From Acanthamoeba castellanii str. Neff (Eukaryota > Discosea > Longamoebia > Acanthamoebidae): a DNA stretch of 64,000 bases. Below the pieces are notes generated by a model. The model had not been told where the DNA came from. It saw only the letters and a list, made by a program, of their open reading frames with translations, and ran no database searches. The position numbers were made by a program, and so were the translations under genes. The stretch lies in contig NW_004457390.1 in assembly GCF_000313135.1 (NCBI RefSeq), positions 73,159-137,158 on the forward strand, written 5' to 3'. Positions 54,686 through 64,000 of this stretch are shown piece after piece; positions within the stretch are counted from its first letter, which is position 1, and each line of letters starts with the position of its first letter.

Positions 54686-57583
54686 TCAGTCGATCACGAT
54701 GGTGTCCGCCTGGCTGCCGCCCGAGGGTCCCGTGCCGTTGCCGTTGGCGCTGCTACCGAGGCTTCGCGGAGGCGGCGCCGGGTGGTCGTCGATGAGGAAG
54801 ACCGGCGCCGACGAAGACTCAATCCGCGCGTCTCTGATGTCATCGGTGTTGGTGTTGATGATGTTGGTGGTGCCGTTGCTGCTCTCTCGGAATTCGTCTT
54901 CGGAGTAGTCGTCGTCATCGTCCAGCGAACCAGCGCGATCGCCGTCGCGCTCGTCGTCGTCCTCGTCGTCGCTGTTCCTCTCGAGACGCACGGGGCGGAG
55001 GATGAGCTCCTGGCCAAGACCGGCAGCCGGCGAAGCCTCGCCTTCTGCGGAGTCGCGTTGCTTGTTGGTGGCCTCGGCGTCTAGATCGATCTCCTGCACT
55101 CCCACCTCCTTTCGCTTCGAGCCGGCCAGCCCTGTGATAGTAAAATTAGTGAGAAGGAGAGGAAAGGGAATCTAGAGGAGAGGTGTCGCTAACGCACTCT
55201 GCTTCTTCTCTGACTTGTCGGGTTTGGTGAATGTGCCGTCGGGGTGGATCTCGGCCTTCATCGTCTCCGAATCCATCGAGTTGAGAATCGAATTGAAATA
55301 CTCGTCGATGAGCAACTCCTGCGCAGTCATAAAAAGGTGGAACCCGGGTGAGCCTTATACATCGGTTGCCCCCAACGCCCTTCGGCTGAGGGAATAAGCA
55401 AAGACGGTGGTCGCACGTGGAAGGGTATGGAGCCGTTGCACACCGGACAGTGCCATAGCCGCTGCTGGTGGCAGAATTGAAGGAAAAACTGCAAAGAAAC
55501 GAGACGAAGAGTGAGCGCAACATTTTGAAGAAGCGACAAACGAAAAGGGCTCGGTAGACCGTACTCGCACATCAAAGCACTGCAGGTGATTGCAGCGAAG
55601 GCCCCTGGCCGGGTACTCGATGCGGCAATAGCCAAGCGGGCACCGCAGAGACACGAGCACTTTGGTTTCCTCAACATCGCCTATCGACGCCGGCTTCTTG
55701 TACTCGGGTGATGACCTCGCGATCGAGGGTATAATCTGAAGTGAACGAAAAAAGTGAGAAGCTGGTCAGCACAGTGCAGTGAAGACAAGAGGCCAGTCAA
55801 GGTACCTCCTCGGCGGTGATTTCTTGGATGAGCTGCACCACGGCCACGCCCGAGATGTTCTTCTGGTTGGAGAACTCCAGCATGTTGCTCTGCCCGACCA
55901 GGCCAGTGACTTCCGCCGGGCAGGGCGTGATAAAGGGATTCTGTATATGCTTGGATCGAATCTTCTTGTAGTTCTGGTGTAGGTCAAGAAGAGCGGAAGG
56001 AAACGAATGAAAGTAAGCAACACTGGCAAACTTGAGACGCAATTGAGTGGCACAAAGCTTGTACCTTGGTAAGATCGACCGGCTTGCCGTTGATGCGCAG
56101 GTTGGAGTCGTAGCCGAGTGCGATGTCGCTCTGCTTGAGAGTGGAGAAGAATCGGATGTGTACGCCTAGCTTACGCTCGTTGCCGTTTTGTAGTTCTTGC
56201 AGAGTGGGGAGGTCCAGGTTGAACACTGCATTACCAGACACGCCACCGCAGTCGACGTTAGATTCTACGAAGCATGCACGGACGGCGCGTAGAGGAGGTA
56301 GGAAGGAAGAGGAGTAGTACCATGTCGGACTTGTTGGGATCGATCGGTGGCGGTGCGTCCCTTGGGGCCAAAGGAGAGGACAGAGACCTGCTTGAGAACG
56401 CGGTAGAAGGGATTCTGTTGCTGCTGGAAGGTGACTTCGTTGTACAGCTGCGGCGGCGATCTGGTGGGCGCGTGCGGCACAGCCGGATAGGAGTGCGGTG
56501 GGTGCATATACAGATTGACGTTAACGGTCCTATTAGAAATATGGCCAAATTGGTAAAGTCGAACGATGCAACGAAGGAGAGGACAAGATTGAGGCGAGGC
56601 TGCGGCGAGATTGAGAGTAATAAGGAAGATCAGCTGAGCGTACGAGTTGGGCGGCATGATGACCAGCTTGGCATTGTAGTTGACGGAAGGCTGAGGAATC
56701 GGGGCAGTGCGAGGTCGCTTTGCTGGAGGAGCGCTTTCATAGCTGCTCGAAGATTGCATGGCACCGTAACCGCTATAAGGCCGTTGAGGGTAAGTGAGTG
56801 AATCGCCGATGATGCCAATTAAAAGAAAAGGGCATGTCACGCGCTAGTCACAAGCGTCAAGAAATGCGAAATTTGAGGCAGATCAACGATTCTTAAGAAT
56901 GAATGTGTGCTGGCCACCAACGCCTCGTTCGAGCAGAGGGAGGAGTACCTGAGGGTGGTTTGAGTGGGGCCAGCGCCGTCGTCAGAGCCAGCGCCGCCAC
57001 TCGGAAAGAGCTCTTCGGCAATGCGCTGGGCGAGATCGCACTTGTTTCCCGAGATTTTAATGTTCTTCTTGAGCTTTCCCTTGAGGTAGGAGATAAGCAG
57101 CTTGAGATCGGCAACCTTGAAGTAGGCCAAGTTGCTCTCGCTCTTGAGGCAAGTCACCAATCGCTCGTGCTGCGACCCGAGCTGCGCCGCCAGATAATCG
57201 AGATCTTTATCGCCCAAGATTGCGCGCACTGATGCGGGAAGCTGCGCGGCGTAAGACGTGGAAGCTGCTGTCGATGATGCGCCTTGGCTGCTTGTTGCTG
57301 ACATTAAATGATTGGCCGAATACGAAGATGATGGAGAAGGCAAAGCGAAGGAGAGAAGGGAAGATGCCGGTGGGAGATAGTGATGAGAGTTGCCCGGATA
57401 AGGAGGGGGAGGGAGAGTGAGGCCGGGGATGACAGTCGAGATGGATTCGCGCGAGCTGGAGAGCGATGACGATCGCGATTGTCCTGCGGACGAGGAATGA
57501 GGCGAGGAATGGGGCGAAGGAGTCCACTCACCAGTTGCCGTAGTTGAATGATGCGAGGGTGGCGATGGGTGGTTATGCTGCAT
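54686..57583 (-). CDS. PIAS/Siz-type SUMO E3 ligase
   Basis: Transfers SUMO from Ubc9 to nuclear substrates. The N-terminus is Ser/Pro-rich. The SAP-type DNA-binding helix pair is VADLKLLISYLKGKLKKNIK then SGNKCDLAQRIAEEL (57115-57010). The PINIT region is DLPTLQELQNGNERKLGVHI and GYDSNLRINGKPVDLTK (56230-56050). The SP-RING (55660-55450) has conserved ligands in SLRCPLGYCRIEYPARGLRC, NHLQCFD and LWHCPVCNGSI. An acidic Asp/Glu run and a SIM-like end (ADTIVID) close the protein. The MQHN start at 57583 is used because upstream sequence lacks coding character. Domain order matches metazoan PIAS and yeast Siz1. Confidence 0.92.
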
Positions 57584-57853
57584 CAGGGGGCAGCCACAGA
57601 CAGGAGAAAAAAAGAAAATAGAAAAAACTGTTGTTGGCCCTACGCGTGCAACCAAACGGGGCGCGTAACAGCCTTTTTTATTATTGGAAATATTTCACAA
57701 CCGCCACCGCATTCCTCCTGACGCTTCGGGAATTGGGCTGGAGTTCATGCCCCAACTTGGGGAGGGTAAGGTTAAAGCTATGGAGAGATATATCCCTGTT
57801 TAGTGTTGTCGTTGCCGATCCTTGCTAAGACTGAAGAAGCCCCGATTGGTGCA
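57584..57853. other. intergenic, PIAS promoter / NHLRC2 3' flank
   Basis: 270 bp, AT-rich tract at about 57670-57690; nothing else recognised. Confidence 0.3.
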
Positions 57854-60336
57854 TCACGCGGCGAGCTGGATTGTGTACTGCACGTCGACCTCGTCCGCGG
57901 GCGTCGTCGCTGGCGAGGCGGTTTCCTGTTGTTTCTCGAGGACGATCTCGATCAAAAGGGCCTCGGCGCTGCACGTCCCTTCGTCGTCCGAGCAGTAGTA
58001 CACGTTGGCCTCCCACTCGAGCGTCTCGCCTTCGGCCGCAGCGTCTTCCCTGTGGCCGGCAACAACACCAACAACAGCGTTGTCGGCGCAAGCGTGTGAG
58101 TGTCGTGTGTCGTGTGATGAGCGGCTGCAAAGCATGACGGTCGGTCACCTGATGAGCAGCGTAACGAGAACGTCGTCGACCGCCTCGGTGCTGAACTTGC
58201 CTCGCATGGCCGTGAAGTCGCTGAACAGCGCCGACGGCTGGCCTGTGCCGATCGGGCCCAATGGAATGAGATTGAGTTGGGCTCGGACATGCGAGTGGTT
58301 GGCGAGAGGGTACCCTGAGGCGCGACGAGCTGCCACTGCGAGGGCGCGCCGGGCGTGAAGTGGTGGCCGGCCGGCGGGATCGCGGCGCTCTTGATCCGCA
58401 GCTTCAGCTCGCCCGAGGCCGGAATGACGAATGGACCCCGGCGCGTGATCGTGGCCCTGCTCCTGTTGACCAGGCGCTTGAGCGGCTACAGTGCGACACC
58501 GACACAACGCTTGCGGTGAGCGTCTCAATGACCCCCCCCCCAAAGGCCCGTGCCCACGCGTTGCATACGGACCTGGGCCTGTGGCGTGGAAGTGGTCGAG
58601 GCTGCTGGTGCGGAGGTGGTCGCAGCAGCAGCGAAACCGGTCAGATCCAGCGTGCGCACTGCCGCCGTGTCGACGTCGATCACCTGTGCGCCACATAAGA
58701 CCGGCGTTGAGACACGGCTGAAAGGGGGCAAGAGAGAATGGGGGAGTACCCGAATGGCGTGGTTGTTGGTGTCGCACACGAAGACGGTCTTTCCGTCTGC
58801 GGTCACGCACGCTCCCGAGGGTTCGTAGAACTGTGCTTCGGCACCAACACCTGTACAACAGAATCCTCATTAGGCATAGTTTCGTGTGCCATGCGTGTCG
58901 TGTCGAGTGTCGTGTTGTGTGTGATGTGAGTGTCACGTATGCCGTGCGGTCGCTCACCGTCACTGAGGCCGGGCTTGCCGTTGCCCAGCCAGAAGGAGAT
59001 CACATTGGTGGCGGGATCCAGCAGCTTGACCTTGTGGTTGTAGGTGTCCGTCGTGACCACCCGGTTGAGCCCGCCGGCGACCCAGCACACGCCCAGCGGG
59101 TGCTGCAGCCGGGCCTCCCTCGCCTTTCCCTCCTTGTCGCCGTACGCAAACTGCACATTTTCCTCACTTAGCTGCCATTTATTTATTCGTTATTTATTTA
59201 TTGCGGGAGTGTACCAGGTTCTTGGGGTCGATGTCGCCGCCGACGATGGTGCGTGTCTTGCCGTTGGTGCGGTGAATGGCGCGAATGGTGCTGCTCTCGG
59301 CGTCGGCGATGAAGATCTCGGTCGGACCTACGCTCAGACCCGAAGGCTGCGCCCATGATGCTGTTCGATTCGAATAGGGCAGTGAGCACTTATCGAAGCA
59401 CACACGACACACGACACACAACACGCGCACACACGCGAACACGAAAGCGCAGGCTAACCTTTCAGGCGGTTGGTGTTGTTTCGGTTCATCTCTTGGCCAT
59501 CCCCGGAGTAGTTGGTGACGGCGCTGGAATCGAGCGAGACCTCCCAGATCTGGTGCGTGCCGGCCATGGCCACGAACAGCTGCTGGCCTATCCCGTTTTT
59601 TATAGAGCACTCTCACTCACGTTAGACACGCTAGCACAAACAACTACACTTGATGATGATGATGATGACGATGACGATAAATGCATACCGTCAGGGGAGA
59701 GTGCGACGTCCCAGGGGGTCGAGAGCTGCTGCTCCCTGCCCGACTTGCCGCCCACAAAGTCGTTGCCTTGGGTGCCATCGCCCGCGAGCGTTGTCACCGT
59801 CTTTGCCTGCAAGCGCAGACGAGAGGAGAGAGAGAGAGGTCGGGAGAAGAAGAAGAAGCAGAAGAAGCAGAATACGGTGAGTGGAGCGTTATGCAGGAGT
59901 TCGCGGGGAGGAGGAAGCATACCAGGAGATCAACCACGCGCAGCGCGTGATTCTCGGCATCGGCGACATAGAGACGTTCGTGTTCATCTGAAGAAGACAT
60001 ATAATTAAGGTGCAAGCTGACGTCAGCGCACACAGGCATTCGGTGCGAGGCACACCCTCGCATAACATGACGCAGGCACGCACCGGTCTTGTGGTAGGCC
60101 ACGCCTTGAAGGCGATTGAACTTGGCCTCGGCGTAGCTGCCGTCCTTGAACCCCAGCGACCCCCTGGTTCCGATCTCCTCGAGGAAGGCGCCCTGGAGGT
60201 CGGTCACCACGATCCGGTGGTTGTTGGAATCCGAAATGAAGAGTCGGCCGTGCTCGTTGTCGATCGCGATCTTGCCCGGATACAGCAACGGCGAAGTCGC
60301 AGGCTAGTGGAGTCGTGCGAGGTCAGATTTAGAGCG

Positions 60337-60370
<34 letters not shown>

Positions 60371-61659
60371 CAACACCGCACACGCACACGAGCACCGTCA
60401 TCGCACGCATGCCAGACTAGTGTACCGACTTGTTCTGCTCCAACAGGGTGGGGAGAGCGTGGTCGCTGAATTCGGCCTTGTCGAACGAATCCAGTGCCAC
60501 CGCGATGAACTCGTCCACGGCCGCCTTGTTGCCTTCGCCCGTAAACAGCGCCAACTGGGTAAAGGGGAGAAGAGAGAGAGAGAGAGAGATAGCCCTCCAT
60601 CTGGTGAGTGGCAGCGTCGCGTAGCACGAGCAAGGCAATCAAATATACCGGTTTTAGATCGGGTCCCACGAGCATGAGCGTCGGCCAGCAGTGGATGTCG
60701 TAGGCATTCCACAAGACCAAGTCCGCATCGTTCTGGCGTTGACCGGCGCACGTTAATGTTATACGGCGATACGACGGAAGAAGAATACGATGAAGAAGAG
60801 AGGGCGATGATGATGACTGATGCGTACCACTACGGGGTGGTGTATGTCGTAACGCATCACCGCCTGCTTGATCGCTTCGTTCTCCTTCTCACTACCGGAA
60901 AGAAAGAAAGAATGAAGAAAGGTGTGCGTTGGTGTTCAGTCAGGACGGAAACCCAAAAGAAAGAACACATCATGATTTGTGAGTGGGTCTAGCTCGTGGG
61001 CAAGGGGCGTACTTCTCGAACTTGGCCGAGTGCACGCCCACGAAGACGACCGCACGGTCGGCGTACTTGTGCTCCAGCTCGGCAAGCTCGGGAAGAACGT
61101 GAATGCAGTTGATGCAGCAGAACGTCCAAAAGCTTTGAACGAGCGAGCCGAGGGTGAGTCTTGGGACAACTGGCCACGGCACGACACGGCACGACACTCA
61201 CGACATACACGACACGGGGGCTTGGAAATGTGCTTCGTACTCGAGGACGGAGAGCTTGCCACGAAGGTCGTGGCTGAGGCTGAGCGGCCGCGACAGGTTG
61301 AACCAGGTCACCCCCTGAGGCAGGTCCTTTACCTCCTCCGCCCCGCCGGCCAACACCTTGACCTTGGCCAAGTGCGCGCCAATGGCCTGCAGAGGGGCGT
61401 GAGCTCACACAGCCCACACAAGAGCACCAAAGGGGAAGGGGGACTCGTGCCTTGGCTCGCTCCTCTTTGGATGCGAGCTGCTTCAGTGCACTCTGCAGCT
61501 CAAGGCTCAGGCTCTGCACTGCATGAAGCAATTAGATTGGGAGGGAAGGGTGGAAAACATCAGCATCAGCATCTGCGCAGTGCCAATGGCAATGATTAAA
61601 TCAGTAGGCATTGACTACAACGTACGTTGGTCCCTAAAGCTTGTGGTAGCAGCTTCCAT
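57854..61659 (-). CDS. NHLRC2: NHLRC2-like protein: thioredoxin domain plus NHL beta-propeller
   Basis: Start MEAATTSFRDQLQSLSLELQ: exon 1 is 61659-61626, with intron to the exon starting CAGAGCCTG. After a short coiled coil comes the thioredoxin-like domain, with the unusual redox motif WTFCCINCIHVLPELAELEH and FVGVHSAKF, then DADLVLWNAYDIHCWPTLML. NHL repeats follow: GKIAIDNEHGRLFISDSNNH, DEHERLYVADAENHALRVVD, EIFIADAESSTIRAI, VTTDTYNHKVKLLDP and TVFVCDTNNHAIRVIDV. The C-terminal beta domain ends DVQYTIQLAA. Order and motifs match human NHLRC2, a cytosolic protein linked to cytoskeleton and redox control. It lies 73 bp from the CorA gene stop, head-to-tail. Confidence 0.92.
60344..60370. 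repeat. intronic (AC)n
   Basis: Short dinucleotide run in an NHLRC2 intron. Confidence 0.8.
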
Positions 61660-61732
61660 GAAGGTCTAATCTGGGTTAGCAATTATCTTCTTTATTTTTA
61701 AATTTATTGGTAAATAAATAAACGCGAGGCCT

Positions 61733-64000
61733 TCACTCACGTCCCCACTTCCAGGAGCGCCAGGGGTTGGAGCCCTTCTTTGCGGCCATGGCGGAGCGGT
61801 CGAGTGAGAAGCTCTGCGTCCTGCGTCGCTCGTCCTCCTCGTGATGGTATTGAAGGTCGCCCCTTCTTTTTGCGAACACGCACCCACCCGGTGAGCTGCG
61901 CGCGCGTGCGGTGCGTGCGGTGTGCAGCGTGCGTGTGCGTGCTGTGTGTCGTGCCGTACCGTCGAAGGTCGATAGAGGTGGGGCGGTGGTCTTCCGATGG
62001 CCGGGTGCCCATCGAAAATCGACTGCGGCTGTTCCACTCCATGCTCTTGCGCACCAGCTCTGAGCCCTTGTGTGGCAATTTTGAAAGGCCCTTCTGTTTG
62101 GTGCGTGCGTGCGCATTGCGTGCGTGTGCGGTGGTGCGTGTGCGGCGATGGTGTTAGAAGGGAAGAAGAGGAAAGGGTGGTTGGTTGGTCAGTTCGACAT
62201 GTAACGCGTGCCTTGATCTTTCGGTTCTGTTCCTTGGCCTTGGTCTTATTGCGGAAGGCGAACCACCACAGCACCAGCAAGACGATCAGCAACAAGAAGC
62301 TGATGCCGACCAAGCCGCCCACCAACGGCCAGAAGTCCCATTCTGGTAGATTGGGCACGTTCATTCTGTGCGTGTTGTGCACACATGCGTCAGCAATGAA
62401 CAACACGTTGGCACCTTGGCCAAAGTGGTTGTTAGCTAAAGCGTCTCGAGATTAGGGTACCCAAAAAGACCGGCCGCCATGAGGATGGGCAGGGTGATGG
62501 CCGTGATCGCGGCAACAGCAATCTCGAACCTTGTATATTGATAGATTGATATATTTTGTTAATTCTTGCGACACGCATAAATCATATTTGAGTGAGGAAG
62601 GTCGTACCGCCGTCGTTTGGCCTCCTTCGTCTTCCCCGACTCCTTCTTGCGTACGAGCTGCTCCATCTGCTCCACCATTTCTCGTCTCTTGATCTTCTTT
62701 TGCTCCTGTGGGTGATTCGTGTCAAGGCCCGCGCATGTGTGGAAGTTGAGCGCCAGCGCTCTCTCCCCCCTCACCGGCGCATTGTGCGTACCTCCATGTA
62801 CTGCGATTCTACGATGGCCAGCACGTCGTCGATCTGTTCGCGGATCTCTTGCTTGGCGGACGGTGTGCCCAGCACATGCCGAAGATCCGAAAAGAAGTGC
62901 TGCCCTCGCCCAGACGCACAATTCAATCGGTCAGATCAGAGCCTACCACCAGCTACAGCCTGCGACAGAGGTCCTGCACTTATGCACGCGCGCGCATGAG
63001 AGAAAGCCCATACCGCATATTCGGATCGCCCACCGCAGTCATCGCTGCTCATGCTCAGTGTGTACCGCACCATCATCGCAGCCTGGCAGGTGGTACAGTC
63101 AGCGTTTCAATGCGCCAGTCGGCCTCGACCTCGGAGGAAGGGAAATGGGGCATGTTGTGTACCAGCTCGCGCAACTGAAAGCGATATTTTTCCATCTCGT
63201 CGAAGGAGGTGTCTGTACGCAGCATGTCGGCCTGACCCATCGACAGATAGCCCAGCTCCGACAGCACCGCGCTCTCGGCATGCCTGTAACAAAGAATTAG
63301 AATATAAAAAATATAGAAATGATAATATATAATAAAAATAAAATAATAAATGGTTGCTACAGAGGCGAGGTGCGTACGCCTGCATGCCGAGAATGAGGTA
63401 GATGCCCTGGAACAGCTTGGGCCACGTTTGTACGTCGAAGTAGCGGTTCTCCGCCGACGTCGGCCAGCTGATGCAAACCGTTCCTAATAGCATAAGCAAC
63501 AACCAACGACCAGGTACGTAAGATTTCTCTGTGTCATGAGACTCACCAGAATCGTGTGGTGCAGACCACACCGCGTACCTTCCCGAGATAGGCCGATGTA
63601 GCGGTTCTTGCGGTGCACGAGAATCTGTGTTTGGCGAGTGCACGGCACGAGGGCGAACAAACAAGAGGTTCGATCAATAAGAGGTCCCAAGGTGCCAGGC
63701 GAGGAGGCAGTGCATGCTCAATCGCACCTTGTCACGGCCGTAGTCCATGCCCTCTGGCGGCGGTCGGTTCAGCTGTCCAAATCCGCGTCGCAGATGGAAA
63801 AGGTACTCGCTCAGCGCCTGCTGCGGCGGTGCCCCTTGCAACACGATTGTGGAGTGGTGGTGGCATCGCTGTCGTTGAGCCAATGCACAAGCAACAGTCA
63901 GTCGGGTTCCTCTGGTGCGCGGCAAAGCCGCCGGCTCTCGGCTCTGCTGCACGAGAAGTCGGAGAGGGCCGTCTGTACCTGCCCACGATTGATTCGTGGC
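61733..64000 (-). CDS. CorA-type Mg2+ transporter (5' end beyond window)
   Basis: Pentameric Mg2+ channel family. The last cytosolic helices (VLSELGYLSMGQADMLRTDT, EQIDDVLAIVESQYMEVR, EQKKIKRREMVEQMEQLVRK) lead to TM1 FEIAVAAITAITLPILMAAG. The GMN selectivity motif LFGMNVPNLPEW is rebuilt exactly across an intron (donor 62460, acceptor near 62373). TM2 is FWPLVGGLVGISFLLLIVLL. A basic cytosolic tail (RNKTKAKEQNRKIK) and two further exons rich in Ser/Arg end KWGRE-TGA at 61733. The long tail after TM2 is longer than in bacterial CorA. Upstream exons in the window include GMDYGRDK, VHRKNRYIGLSREG and NRYFDVQTWPKLFQGIYLIL. The start lies past 64000. Confidence 0.85.

Noticed and set aside
55355..55677. 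Separate minus-strand genes over the SP-RING region
   Set aside because: These long frames are exon-plus-intron read-through of the PIAS gene; only the CPLGYC and CPVC exons carry domain sequence.

Overview
The window is nuclear DNA of an intron-dense, GC-rich protist. Short GT-AG introns (about 45 to 150 bp, often starting gtacgt or gtgcgt), tightly packed genes on both strands, (GTGTGC)n, (CGTGTGTGT)n and ACACG-type repeats confined to introns, and the gene content (Rho GTPases, RhoGEF, TBC, PIAS, DNMT1, GH32) together suggest a free-living amoebozoan, most likely Acanthamoeba. That assignment is an inference; no search was run. Most ORFs in the window are exons or shadows, so genes were assembled by chaining exons in phase.

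Layout, left to right. A partial DUS2-type tRNA-dihydrouridine synthase (-), then a complete 10-exon MFS transporter of ZIF/YCR023C type (-). Next comes a 2.2-kb low-GC stretch with only weak gene candidates. A full DNMT1-like maintenance methyltransferase (+) follows, with a newly inferred PIP-box first exon. Then a Rho-family GTPase fused to an unknown C-terminal domain (+), a TBC RabGAP (-), formyltetrahydrofolate synthetase (-), a small unknown gene (+) and a very large CLU-domain protein fused to fascin-like beta-trefoil repeats (+). From 32.5 to 38.4 kb: a MAN1/Src1-type inner nuclear membrane protein (-), SAP18 (+) and a nuclear-looking Kelch protein (+).

At 38.4-42 kb (-) lies the most striking locus. 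It encodes duplicated zinc ribbons, a Ser/Ala/Thr-rich linker, coiled coils, a Pro/Ala segment and a C-terminal WH2-central-acidic (WCA) module, that is, a candidate Arp2/3 activator of unfamiliar architecture. It is divergent to a secreted M14 carboxypeptidase (+) with almost no intergenic space. Then come a divergent nucleotidyltransferase-like protein (+), two near-identical copies of a 124-aa gene around an assembly gap (-), an IQ-DH-PH RhoGEF (+), a repetitive Glu/Lys/Val-rich protein (-), a secreted GH32 hydrolase with a PAN-like insert (-), a PIAS SUMO ligase (-), an NHLRC2-like thioredoxin/NHL protein (-) and the 3' part of a CorA-type Mg2+ transporter (-).

Functional themes are actin/Rho signalling (Rho fusion, RhoGEF, WCA protein), chromatin and nuclear envelope (DNMT1, SAP18, PIAS, MAN1) and extracellular digestion (GH32, carboxypeptidase). 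Nothing indicates operons. Close divergent spacing at several loci implies shared promoters.
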